Source of the DNA: SFTJ01 sp051871515
GTDB taxonomy: Bacteria; Bacteroidota; Bacteroidia; Bacteroidales; Muribaculaceae
NCBI GenBank assembly: GCA_051871515.1
Contig: JBJECY010000097.1
Coordinates: forward strand, 1-32,667
Length of the DNA: 32,667 nucleotides
Direction of reading: 5' to 3'
The notes beneath the pieces were generated by a model. It was not told the origin of the DNA and ran no database searches. It worked only from the letters and a program-made list of their open reading frames with translations. Below are positions 16,704-25,173 of this stretch, one piece after another. How positions within the stretch are numbered: position 1 is the stretch's first letter; each line of letters starts with the position of its first letter. The position numbers and the translations under genes were made by a program.

Positions 16704-18248
16704 ATGAATCAAGGTGTAATATTATGGGCCGACGACGAGATTGACTTGCTAAAGCCCCACATATTGTTTCTGCGAGCCAAAGGCTATGAAGTGGCAACCG
16801 TGTCAAACGGGCGCGACGCGCTCGACGCTGCCGCAGCCACGCCTTTCGACCTCATCATTCTCGACGAAAACATGCCTGGCATCAGCGGACTTGAAACACT
16901 CACGCAGATAAAAATCACGCAACCCAACGTGCCCGTGATTATGATTACAAAAAGTGAGGAAGAGAACATAATGAACCAAGCCATTGGCAACAAAATAGCC
17001 GATTACCTCATCAAGCCCGTCAACCCCAACCAAATACTGCTCTCCATCAAGAAAAACCTGCACAGCAGCGCCATTGTCTCGGCACAAGCCACCAATTCCT
17101 ATCAGCAGGAATTTCAGAAAATCACCATGGCAATCAACAATGCCACTGCCATTGAAGATTGGTATGACATCTACAACACTCTGGTACACTGGGAATTGAA
17201 GCTTTCTGGAGCCGATACCAACATGGACGAGCTGCTGCACATGCAAAAGACCGAGGCAAACAACGCCTTTGCCAAATTTGTGAAACGCAACTACGAACTG
17301 TGGCTCAACTCGCCGCAGCATCCGCTCATGAGCCACGAGGTGTTTCAGCGCAAGATACTGCCGCTGCTCGACTCGGGCGAGAATGTGTTTTTCATAGTCA
17401 TTGACAACTTCCGCCTTGACCAATGGCGCATTGTGTCGCCACTGCTCAACGAGCTTTTCAACGTGAGCGAAGATTCAATCTATACATCTATTCTGCCCAC
17501 AGCCACGCAATATGCGCGCAACGCCATCTTCTCAGGGCTTATGCCGGTGCAGATAGCAAAACTCTTCCCCGACCTTTGGGTTGACGAGGACGAGGACGAA
17601 GGCAAAAACATCAACGAAAGTCCGCTCATACAAACGTTGCTTGACCGCTTTCGCAAAAACTACCGCTTCAGCTACCACAAAATCAACGACACCGCCGCCG
17701 GCGAAGCCCTGTTGGCACGCTTCAACTCGCTCAACCAATATCAGCTCAACGTGGTGGTGCTCAACTTCGTTGACATGCTCTCACACGCACGCACCGAGAG
17801 CAAGATGATACGCGAACTCGCTTACAGCGACGCCGCCTATCGCGGGCTCACCGAGTCGTGGTTTAAGCACTCCACCACCATGGAGCTTTTCAGGCGCATC
17901 TGCGAGAAAGGATACAAAGTGGTGCTCACCACCGACCACGGCACCATACGCGTGAACAACCCCGTGAAAGTGATTGGCGACAAAAACGTCAACACCAACC
18001 TGCGTTACAAGGTAGGCAAATCGCTCAACTACAACCCTAAGCAGGTCTATGAAATCAAGAAGCCGCAAGCCTTTGGGCTGCCATCGCCCAACCTCTCATC
18101 GACCTACATCTTTGCCACCAACCGCGACTTCCTTGCCTACCCCAACAACTACAACCACTATGCCCAGTACTACAACAACACCTTTCAGCACGGCGGCATA
18201 TCAATGGAAGAGATGTTGGTGCCAATAGTGACACTCACCGCCAAATAA
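16704..18248 (+). CDS. porX: Response regulator PorX with C-terminal PglZ domain
   Basis: A 514-residue regulator of type IX secretion. Residues 1-120 form a receiver domain: the acidic pair Asp10/Asp11 in WADDEID, phospho-acceptor Asp54 in IILDENMPG, the Thr/Lys switch region MITKSEEE and the conserved YLIKPVNP. A helical linker follows to about 200. The rest is a PglZ domain of the alkaline-phosphatase superfamily, with FIVIDNFRLDQW, LPTATQYARNAIFSG and VLTTDHGTIRVNNP supplying expected metal-binding and nucleophile positions. In Porphyromonas gingivalis PorX works with the kinase PorY; no kinase gene is present here. The downstream tsaE start is 52 bases away and could be co-transcribed. 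Confidence 0.93.
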   Translation: MNQGVILWADDEIDLLKPHILFLRAKGYEVATVSNGRDALDAAAATPFDLIILDENMPGISGLETLTQIKITQPNVPVIMITKSEEENIMNQAIGNKIADYLIKPVNPNQILLSIKKNLHSSAIVSAQATNSYQQEFQKITMAINNATAIEDWYDIYNTLVHWELKLSGADTNMDELLHMQKTEANNAFAKFVKRNYELWLNSPQHPLMSHEVFQRKILPLLDSGENVFFIVIDNFRLDQWRIVSPLLNELFNVSEDSIYTSILPTATQYARNAIFSGLMPVQIAKLFPDLWVDEDEDEGKNINESPLIQTLLDRFRKNYRFSYHKINDTAAGEALLARFNSLNQYQLNVVVLNFVDMLSHARTESKMIRELAYSDAAYRGLTESWFKHSTTMELFRRICEKGYKVVLTTDHGTIRVNNPVKVIGDKNVNTNLRYKVGKSLNYNPKQVYEIKKPQAFGLPSPNLSSTYIFATNRDFLAYPNNYNHYAQYYNNTFQHGGISMEEMLVPIVTLTAK

Positions 18249-18300
18249 TCATAGCAACTCCCCTTTTTTTTGAAAACCATCAATTATTAACATCATAAAC

Positions 18301-18735
18301 ATGACAACAATCAATATTGAAATAAGCAATCTGCAAGAAATAGCAAGCGCAGCACGCCAGTTTATCGACGCTATGGCCGACTATAACGTGTTTGCCTTCT
18401 ACGGCGAGATGGGAGCCGGCAAAACCACTTTCATCAACGCCATCTGCACCGAGCTGGGCGTGACCGACACCACCAACTCGCCATCGTTCTCAATAGTGAA
18501 CGAGTATCGCAGCGACACCACCGCCGAGCTAATCTATCACTTTGACTTCTACCGCCTTGACGACGAACGCGAGGCTGAGGACATTGGCGTTGACGACTAC
18601 TTTGAGAGCGGAGCAATATGCCTCATTGAGTGGCCCGAGCGCATCGACTCGCTGCTGCCCGACCATACCGTGCGCGTCGATATCAAGCCCAACAGCGACG
18701 ATTCTCGCACCGTAACCCTCACATTGCCCGATTGA
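18301..18735 (+). CDS. tsaE: tRNA threonylcarbamoyladenosine biosynthesis ATPase TsaE
   Basis: TsaE is the ATPase that supports formation of t6A at position 37 of ANN-decoding tRNAs, together with TsaB, TsaC and TsaD. The 144-residue protein has the P-loop GEMGAGKTTF at about residues 37-46, the NSPSFSIVNEY block around 59-69, and YHFDFYRLDDEREAEDIGVDDY, with the family's His-x-Asp-x-Tyr-Arg. LIEWPERI follows near the C-terminus. The size is normal. It is the first of four closely spaced genes (6, 4 and -4 base gaps). Confidence 0.96.
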   Translation: MTTINIEISNLQEIASAARQFIDAMADYNVFAFYGEMGAGKTTFINAICTELGVTDTTNSPSFSIVNEYRSDTTAELIYHFDFYRLDDEREAEDIGVDDYFESGAICLIEWPERIDSLLPDHTVRVDIKPNSDDSRTVTLTLPD

Positions 18736-18741
18736 TGCCCT

Positions 18742-19491
18742 ATGCCACGATACATTCTTGTGCGTGAAACAGCATCAACCAACACCTACTTGGCTCGTAT
18801 GGCTGCCATGCTGCCATCGGGCACTGTGATTCACACCCCACAGCAAACCGCCGGACGGGGGCAACGAGGCAACTCTTGGGAGTCGGAACCCGGAAAAAAC
18901 ATCACGTTCTCAATGCTCATCAAAAACCCCGCCGTGGCACCCAACAGGCAGTTTACCATCAGCGAGGCAGTGTCATTGGCTGTGATTGACGTGCTCAACT
19001 CCATTGCTCCGGGATTTGTGATAAAATGGCCCAACGACATCTATCACGGCAATAGCAAAGTAGCAGGAATACTCATTGAACACACGCTCAACACCAAAGC
19101 CATCAGCCAAACCATCATAGGCTTAGGGCTGAACGTGAACCAAACCGCTTTCCTCAGCGACGCGCCTAATCCGCGCAGCCTAAAGCAAATCACCGGGCAA
19201 GACCACGACGTGACCCAGCTGCTGCACCTGCTGTGCCAACGCATTGAGCAAATGTGCCAATTTACGCCCGGCGACGAGGAGAGCCTCAGCAACCTGCACC
19301 GGCGCTATCAACAACACCTCTATTTTGCCGACGGCAAGCCGCACACCTTTGCACTGCCCGGCGGCGAGATGTTCACAGCCACTCTGCAACAGGTGAAACC
19401 CAACGGCATGCTCTGCCTTGCCAACAATCAAGGCGAAGTGACAGAATACGCCTTCAAAGAAGTGTCATTTATCATACCAAAAGAATCGTGA
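18742..19491 (+). CDS. birA: Biotin--[acetyl-CoA-carboxylase] ligase
   Basis: Attaches biotin to carboxyl-carrier proteins through biotinyl-5'-AMP. The 249-residue protein carries the catalytic GRGQRGNSWES loop at about 38-48, the KWPNDIYHGNSKVAGILIE block at roughly 93-111 with the biotin-binding lysines, and IIGLGLNVNQTAF. There is no N-terminal helix-turn-helix, so it is a group I enzyme without the DNA-binding repressor function of the Escherichia coli protein. It begins six bases after tsaE. Confidence 0.95.
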   Translation: MPRYILVRETASTNTYLARMAAMLPSGTVIHTPQQTAGRGQRGNSWESEPGKNITFSMLIKNPAVAPNRQFTISEAVSLAVIDVLNSIAPGFVIKWPNDIYHGNSKVAGILIEHTLNTKAISQTIIGLGLNVNQTAFLSDAPNPRSLKQITGQDHDVTQLLHLLCQRIEQMCQFTPGDEESLSNLHRRYQQHLYFADGKPHTFALPGGEMFTATLQQVKPNGMLCLANNQGEVTEYAFKEVSFIIPKES

Positions 19492-19495
19492 AAAC

Positions 19496-20038
19496 ATGAA
19501 CATAGTAGTATATTGCTCATCGCGACAGGACCTCGACGCCGACTATCAGCGCATGGCGCAAGCCGTGGGCCAATGGATTGGGAGCAACCGCCACACGCTG
19601 GTGTATGGCGGAGTGAACGCCGGACTAATGCACATCGTGGCGCAAGCCACTGCCAATGCCGGCGGCAACATCATTGGCGTGGTGCCGCAAACATTTGCTC
19701 ACCGCACCGACCCCCTCTGCAACCAAGTGATTGCCTGCCTAAACCTCAGCGACCGCAAAGACATAATGATTGAGCAAGGCGATGCCTTTATTTGCCTTCC
19801 GGGCGGAATTGGCACAATTGATGAATGGATTTCTACACTTTCTCAGCTAATTGTTGCCGGAATTGAAAATAAAAAGCCTATCTTTGCCGTTAACTATAAA
19901 GGAATGTACGATAATCTCATCGCCCAATTGGGCCAATGTGCACATTCGCCCTTTGCCCGAGGCAAGAATATCGACTGCACAATTATAGCCAAAGAAACCG
20001 ATAGTCTAATTAATTTACTTAAAGAATACATCATATGA
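19496..20038 (+). CDS. LOG-family nucleotide phosphoribohydrolase
   Basis: A 180-residue Rossmann-fold protein of the LOG (lysine decarboxylase-like) family, which in tested members splits N6-modified or other purine nucleoside monophosphates into base and ribose-5-phosphate. Motifs are VYGGVNAGLM near residues 37-46, a variant of GGxxGLMG, and the signature PGGIGTIDE around 101-109, with Arg and Asp in DRKDIMIEQGDAFICL. The starting MNIVVYCSSRQDLD is family-like. It lies four bases after birA and overlaps the next gene by four bases. The physiological substrate in Bacteroidales is not established from sequence. Confidence 0.92.
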   Translation: MNIVVYCSSRQDLDADYQRMAQAVGQWIGSNRHTLVYGGVNAGLMHIVAQATANAGGNIIGVVPQTFAHRTDPLCNQVIACLNLSDRKDIMIEQGDAFICLPGGIGTIDEWISTLSQLIVAGIENKKPIFAVNYKGMYDNLIAQLGQCAHSPFARGKNIDCTIIAKETDSLINLLKEYII

Positions 20039-20580
20039 AAAGCCCTTTGTACACAATGACAGGTGACCACGGCCGCACTTCGCTGGTTGGTGGCACACGC
20101 GTGAGCAAAAGCGACCCGCGCATTGAAGCCTACGGAACAGTTGACGAACTGAACTCGCAGATAGCTATGCTTGCTGTGGGTTGCAAAGAACCGTACCCCG
20201 ACATCTACGACCTCCTGCTCATGATTCAAAACAAACTGTTCAACATAGGTGCATATCTTGCCACCGAAAACGCCAAAGCAGCTCTCGGCATTGAAGACGA
20301 AGACGTGGAAGCCATTGAACGAATCATTGACATCCTCTATGAGAAAGTGCCCAAGTTCACACGCTTTGTGCTGCCCGGAGGCACCAAACTGAGCGCTCAA
20401 GCCGACATTTGCCGCACCGTGGCACGCCGTGCCGAACGACGCATCGTTTCGCTTGCCGACAATGCGCCCGTTAACCCCGAGGTGCTGCGCTTCATCAACC
20501 GCATCAGCGACCTCTTCTTCATCTTGGGCCGTTACAACAACATCATGACCGGCAACGAAGAACTATTCTGGGAAAAATAA
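20035..20580 (+). CDS. Cob(I)alamin adenosyltransferase, PduO type
   Basis: Transfers the adenosyl group of ATP to cob(I)alamin to make adenosylcobalamin. The 181-residue protein shows the PduO-type N-terminus YTMTGDHGRTSLVGGTRVSK, then IEAYGTVDELNSQI at about residues 30-43 and the C-terminal FVLPGGTKLSAQADICRTVA with RRAERR, which forms the ATP site. It ends with DLFFILGRYNN, also conserved. The ATG overlaps the preceding stop as ATGA. A strong terminator follows directly, closing the tsaE-birA-LOG-PduO unit. Confidence 0.95.
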   Translation: MKSPLYTMTGDHGRTSLVGGTRVSKSDPRIEAYGTVDELNSQIAMLAVGCKEPYPDIYDLLLMIQNKLFNIGAYLATENAKAALGIEDEDVEAIERIIDILYEKVPKFTRFVLPGGTKLSAQADICRTVARRAERRIVSLADNAPVNPEVLRFINRISDLFFILGRYNNIMTGNEELFWEK

Positions 20581-20595
20581 ACAAATCTCCATCAT

Positions 20596-20637
20596 AAAAA
20601 ATAGCGACCATAGCACTGCCGTGGTCGCTATTTTTTT
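20596..20637 (+). terminator. Strong intrinsic terminator
   Basis: AATAGCGACCA and TGGTCGCTATT pair perfectly around an 11-base loop, with seven T after the stem. A matching A run before it allows bidirectional action, so it can also stop the converging efflux operon. Confidence 0.93.
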
Positions 20638-20671
20638 GTGCCGATGATTGCCGGCACTGCCAATTGTTTGG

Positions 20672-21781
20672 TTATGAGTTTTTCCTATAACTGAGCACTG
20701 CGACGGTGTTCACCGCCAACGCCATAGCACTCAGCGTGAGGAAAGCGGGCATCATCTCAGCCACACCGCTGCTCTTGAGGTAAATCATGCGCATAGCCTC
20801 AGCAAAATAGCGCAACGGATTGCATGCCGCTATCATCTGAGCCCAATCAGGCATTGAGCTTACGGGCGTGAACATACCGCTGATGAGAAGCAGCACCAAC
20901 ACGCAGAAAAACATCACAAACATGGCTTGCTGCATGGTCTGGGAGAAATTCGATATCAACAAGCCGAGCCCTGAAATAAGCACAATAAACACGGCTGCAA
21001 AGGCATAGACGGTGAGAAGGCTGCCGCATGGCGCAAACCCATAAGTGACATAAGCAATGAACATGGCAAAATTCATCACCACAAAGCCCATCAGCCAATA
21101 CGGAATGAGCTTGCCCAGCACAAAGGCGGCTTTGCTCACAGGCGTCACGTTGATTTGCTCAATGGTGCCACGCTCTTTCTCGCTCACGATGTTGAGAGCC
21201 GGCAGAAACCCGGCAAGCAGCGTGAGCAGCGTGGTCATCAGCGCCGGCACCATAAATCGTTTATAGTCGAGCATGGGATTAAACAGATAGCGCTGGCTCA
21301 GCGAGGGGGCTGAGATTTGGGTGTTCACAGGCGAGTGAGCCATCTCGTCGCGCCCAAAGTCGTCAATTATCTGTTGCAGATAGGCTGCGCCAAGCGTCCC
21401 TTTGGTGCCGTTCACCGCATTTGGTGCCACCATGACGTGCGATGCCTCGTCGCGCAGCAGATTGCGCCCGAATCCGCGTTCAATGTCAACCACAATATCG
21501 GCCTTACCGCCACGCACAAGCGCCTCGGCTTGAGGGAAGCTGCTGCAATGTGCACTTGCCACAAAAAACCCCGACGAGCTGACCTTCTCAACCAGTCGGC
21601 GCGATTCGGCGCTGCGGTCGTTATCCACAAAGGCTATGCGCAAGTCCTTCACCTCTTGCGTTGCCGCCCACGGGAACACCAGCATCAGCATCAACGGCAT
21701 CATCACCATCAGTTTGGGCAAAAACGCATTGTGCGCAAACTGCAAAAATTCTTTCTTTATGAGATATGGCAAAGTCTTCAT
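20672..21781 (-). CDS. ABC-2 type exporter permease (second permease)
   Basis: A 369-residue membrane subunit of an ABC exporter of the YhhJ/YbhR kind. It starts MKTLPYLIKKEFLQFAHNAF, has an N-terminal membrane segment (PLMLMLVFPWAA), a large periplasmic domain of about 130 residues, and five hydrophobic segments in the C-terminal half with GMFTPVSSMPDWAQMIAACNP near the end, typical of ABC-2 permeases. The ATG at 21781 shares one base with the upstream stop (TGATG), so it is preferred over the longer frame to 21880. It is the last gene of the efflux operon and pairs with the preceding permease as a heterodimer. Confidence 0.92.
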   Translation of the reverse strand: MKTLPYLIKKEFLQFAHNAFLPKLMVMMPLMLMLVFPWAATQEVKDLRIAFVDNDRSAESRRLVEKVSSSGFFVASAHCSSFPQAEALVRGGKADIVVDIERGFGRNLLRDEASHVMVAPNAVNGTKGTLGAAYLQQIIDDFGRDEMAHSPVNTQISAPSLSQRYLFNPMLDYKRFMVPALMTTLLTLLAGFLPALNIVSEKERGTIEQINVTPVSKAAFVLGKLIPYWLMGFVVMNFAMFIAYVTYGFAPCGSLLTVYAFAAVFIVLISGLGLLISNFSQTMQQAMFVMFFCVLVLLLISGMFTPVSSMPDWAQMIAACNPLRYFAEAMRMIYLKSSGVAEMMPAFLTLSAMALAVNTVAVLSYRKNS

Positions 21782-22857
21782 CACAATCGTTCCTTGAAAT
21801 TCTTTATACTCACCGTTAAAATCACCACTGTCATAGCGCCAAGAATAGCCACATCGCCCCAAATCTGCCCAAACGAGCAACCTTGCAGCATCACCATCTT
21901 CACGGCATCAATATACCACCTTGCGGGCACGGCACATGATATCCACTGCAACACCTCGGGCATTGCCTCAATATTGAAAATCATGCCCGAAAGCAGCATC
22001 ACAGGCATCATCATCACCATACCGCTCACCAGCATGGCAGCCATCTGCGTCTGCGTCACGGTGCTCACAAGCAAACCTAAGCTCAACGAGAGCATCACAA
22101 ACAGCAGCGTCACGCCCACAAGCAGCGCAAGCGAACCCACAATGGGCACATCGAGCACAAACACCGCCAACAGCAATATGCTCACAATGTTTATCATTGA
22201 TATCACAACGTATGGCACCAGCTTGGCTGCGATAATCACATAGGGTGGCAGCGGCGACGCCAACAGCACCTCCATGGTGCCTTGCTCCTTCTCTCGCACA
22301 ATGGCTATGCTGGTCATCATGGCGCATATCAGCATCAATATCAAGCCCATTACGCCTGGCACAAACGTGTAAACCGACCGCTGTTGCGGATTATAGAGCA
22401 TGCGCACCGTCACATCAATGCTTCCCACAGCGTCGGCTTGGGCATACATCTCGCGCAAGGCTCCGGCCACAATGCCCTGGGCATAATTGACCACCATCGA
22501 GGCTTGGTTAGGCTCACTGCCGTCAGCCACAAGCTGCAACGCGCTGTTGTCAGCGTCAAACACCAGTACCAATGACACCTCGCCGCGCTCAAAAGCCAGC
22601 AAAATCTCGTCGTTGTGGCTGAAAAGCCGGCTCACCGTGAAATATTGGCTGGCATCAATGCGCTGCACAAGCTGTTGAGTGGTCTGGTTGGCATTGGGCA
22701 CCAGCACTCCCACGCGGCAATTGCGCACCTCGGTGGTTATGGCAAAGCCAAACAGCAAGGTTGCCACCACCGGCAGGGCAAGCAATATGAGCATGGTGCG
22801 CTTATCGCGCACAATGTGCAAAAATTCCTTTTTTACAAAAACCAAAAATCGTTTCAT
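21781..22857 (-). CDS. ABC-2 type exporter permease (first permease)
   Basis: A 358-residue partner of the following permease, with the same topology: MKRFLVFVKKEFLHIVRDKR, one membrane segment, a periplasmic domain, and a five-segment C-terminal membrane block with REKEQGTMEVLLASPLPPYV before it and GMIFNIEAMPEVLQWISCAV after. Together they form the channel driven by the double ATPase. Its start overlaps the ATPase stop as ATGA. Confidence 0.93.
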   Translation of the reverse strand: MKRFLVFVKKEFLHIVRDKRTMLILLALPVVATLLFGFAITTEVRNCRVGVLVPNANQTTQQLVQRIDASQYFTVSRLFSHNDEILLAFERGEVSLVLVFDADNSALQLVADGSEPNQASMVVNYAQGIVAGALREMYAQADAVGSIDVTVRMLYNPQQRSVYTFVPGVMGLILMLICAMMTSIAIVREKEQGTMEVLLASPLPPYVIIAAKLVPYVVISMINIVSILLLAVFVLDVPIVGSLALLVGVTLLFVMLSLSLGLLVSTVTQTQMAAMLVSGMVMMMPVMLLSGMIFNIEAMPEVLQWISCAVPARWYIDAVKMVMLQGCSFGQIWGDVAILGAMTVVILTVSIKNFKERL

Positions 22858-24293
22858 GTGCGTTGAGCTGTTCTGGCAAGTTTCACAAACACTTCATATA
22901 TTGTCTCTGCGCCAAAGCGGCGTTTTAGGGCAGCTGGGCTGTCGAGCGCGCGTATTTCACCGTCAACCATTATTGAGATGCGGTCGCAATACTCTGCCTC
23001 ATCCATATAGTGGGTGGTGACAAAGATGGTCATGCCGCGTGCAGCCGCCTCATAAATCTGCTGCCAAAATTCCACGCGGGTGTCGGCATCAACGCCTCCG
23101 GTAGGCTCGTCGAGAAACACTATCTGCGGCGAGTGGAAGGTGGCAACGGCAAACGCCAGTTTCTGCTTCCAGCCAAGCGGCAACAAGTGAACTTGCTTGT
23201 GAGCATGCTGCGTGAGCTGCAACCGCTCAATCACCTCGCGGCTTTTCTCCTTGATTTGGCTGCGGCTCATGCCGTAGATGCCGCCAAACAGAGTGAGGTT
23301 ATCGGCCACCGAGAGGTCGTCGTAGAGCGAAAACCGTTGGCTCATGTAGCCAATGTGGCGTTTCACATCTTCGCTTTGCCGAGCCACGTCGAATCCTGCC
23401 ACCCGCGCCCAGCCGCCGCTGGGTTGCGACAGGCCGCACAGCATGCGCATGGCTGTGGTCTTACCGGCTCCGTTGGCTCCCAAGAAGCCGAATATCTCGC
23501 CTCGCTGCACCTTAAACGACACTTGGTTCACTGCCGTGAAATCGCCAAATTGCTTGGTGAGTTGGCAAGCCTCAATGGCGCAATCGTCGGCAGTCATATC
23601 GCCGCGGTTTGCGGTGATGCCTTTTTCTGAGGGCATCACCTCTTGCGGAGCGCCCACGGCAAGCACCTTGCCTTGGCTCATGAGTGCAATGCGGTCGCAG
23701 CGCATCACCTCGTCGCGATAAGGCGTGCTCACCACTATGGTGATGCCAAATTCCTCTTTCAGTCGGCGCAGCATCGCCCAGAAGTCGGTGCGGCTCACCG
23801 GGTCAACGCCTGTGGTAGGCTCATCAAGCAGCAGCACCTTGGGCGCATGTATCAATGCGCATGACAGCGCCAACTTCTGCTTCATTCCGCCCGACAGCTT
23901 AGCGGCTTTACGCTTTTTAAACGGTTCAATCTGGCTGTAAACGTCGCGTATGAGGTGATAGTTCTCGCTGATGGTGGTACCAAAGATGGTGGCAAAGAGT
24001 TCAAGGTTTTCTTCCACCGTAAGGTCTTGATAGAGCGAGAATTGCCCCGGCATATAGCCTATTATGCGGCGTATCTGCTTATACTGGCGTCGCACGTCAA
24101 GTCCGTCAACGGCACATTCTCCGCCATCGCTCAGCAGCAACGTGGCAATGATGCGAAACAGCGAGGTCTTGCCGGCACCGTCAGCTCCGATGATGCCAAA
24201 TATCTCGCCTCGCTCAATGTTGAGCGACACGCCATCGAGCGCCACCACATCGCCATAACGCTTCACTATGTTACTCAAACGCAACATCGCCAT
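22854..24293 (-). CDS. ABC exporter ATPase with two nucleotide-binding domains
   Basis: A 479-residue cytoplasmic ATPase, YhiH-like, with two fused nucleotide-binding domains. Domain 1 has Walker A GADGAGKTS at about 36-44, signature LSGGMKQK and Walker B VLLLDEPTTGVDP. Domain 2 has Walker A GANGAGKTT, the unusual signature LLPLGWKQK instead of LSGGQ, and Walker B IVFLDEPTGGVDA. The LPLGWKQ variant is typical of this subgroup. The start is ATG 24293 or, two codons later, ATG 24287; the frame overlaps the HlyD gene end by 17-23 bases. One gene supplies both ATP sites for the two permeases. Confidence 0.94.
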   Translation of the reverse strand: MAMLRLSNIVKRYGDVVALDGVSLNIERGEIFGIIGADGAGKTSLFRIIATLLLSDGGECAVDGLDVRRQYKQIRRIIGYMPGQFSLYQDLTVEENLELFATIFGTTISENYHLIRDVYSQIEPFKKRKAAKLSGGMKQKLALSCALIHAPKVLLLDEPTTGVDPVSRTDFWAMLRRLKEEFGITIVVSTPYRDEVMRCDRIALMSQGKVLAVGAPQEVMPSEKGITANRGDMTADDCAIEACQLTKQFGDFTAVNQVSFKVQRGEIFGFLGANGAGKTTAMRMLCGLSQPSGGWARVAGFDVARQSEDVKRHIGYMSQRFSLYDDLSVADNLTLFGGIYGMSRSQIKEKSREVIERLQLTQHAHKQVHLLPLGWKQKLAFAVATFHSPQIVFLDEPTGGVDADTRVEFWQQIYEAAARGMTIFVTTHYMDEAEYCDRISIMVDGEIRALDSPAALKRRFGAETIYEVFVKLARTAQRT

Positions 24294-25170
24294 ACATGCC
24301 TGCTTTTATCAATCCATCGCCGTTGTTCACGGCTATCTTCACGGCATAAACCAGATTGGCTCGCTCGTCGCGCGTCTGCACGGTCTTGGGCGTAAACTCT
24401 GCCTTTGGCGAAATCCACGTCACTCGTCCGTCGTAAGCACGGCGGCCCTCGGTGCCCTCATCGGCATATACTTTGGCTTTTTGCCCAATGCGCAGGCGGT
24501 TCACCTGCTCGGCATCAACGTATGCCCGCAGCTTCATGTTCACAATATCGCCAATCTTAAACAACGCCTTGCCGGGCATGGCATATTCTCCGGGTTCGCA
24601 ATAGCGCGTCAGCACCACGCCGGTGAGCGGCGACGTCACCGTGGCATCGCTCAGCTGCACATCAACCTGCCCTATCTGGCTGTCGATGCCGGCTCCTTGG
24701 CTGCTGAGGCTGCGATTTTTGCTCTCAACCTGGTCAGTGAGCGCCTGCAGCTGCGCTTCAAGGGTGTTTATCTCGTAGGTTATGTCGTCAACCTGCTTTT
24801 GCGTGGCAGCCTTGGCGTTGAGCAACTCGGTGAAACGGGCCTGCTCGCGGCGTGCATTGGCAATCTGCTGGCGCAACGAGGCTATCTGCCTGGGCAAACT
24901 CAGCATCTGTTCGCTTGTGGCAAGGCGGTTATCCTCAAGCTGACGCCGTTGCAGCGCCAACTGGCGGCTGTCAATCACACCCAACGTATCGCCGCTGCTC
25001 ACTGCATCGCCCTCGTCAACAGCCAGCATGGTGATTTCGCCCTGGGTCTTGGCGCTCACTATCACCTCGGTTGCCTCAAACACCCCCGATGCATCATAAG
25101 CCTCATCGCTGTTGCCGCACGAGCCAAGCATCAAGGCCAACGCGCTGCATATCATCATTTTAGTTCTCAT
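24271..25170 (-). CDS. HlyD-family periplasmic adaptor lipoprotein
   Basis: A 299-residue membrane-fusion protein that links the inner-membrane exporter to the TolC channel. The signal peptide ends in a lipobox, LGSC, with Cys18 (MRTKMMICSALALMLGSC), so it is anchored by lipid. A lipoyl half-motif (VIVSAKTQGEITMLAVDEGD) is followed by a coiled-coil hairpin at about 70-150 and the second half, ATVTSPLTGVVLTRYCEPGE. A beta-barrel part with MKLRAYVDAEQVNRLRIGQK completes it. It starts three bases after the TolC gene stops. Confidence 0.94.
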   Translation of the reverse strand: MRTKMMICSALALMLGSCGNSDEAYDASGVFEATEVIVSAKTQGEITMLAVDEGDAVSSGDTLGVIDSRQLALQRRQLEDNRLATSEQMLSLPRQIASLRQQIANARREQARFTELLNAKAATQKQVDDITYEINTLEAQLQALTDQVESKNRSLSSQGAGIDSQIGQVDVQLSDATVTSPLTGVVLTRYCEPGEYAMPGKALFKIGDIVNMKLRAYVDAEQVNRLRIGQKAKVYADEGTEGRRAYDGRVTWISPKAEFTPKTVQTRDERANLVYAVKIAVNNGDGLIKAGMYGDVAFE

Positions 25171-25173
25171 ATC

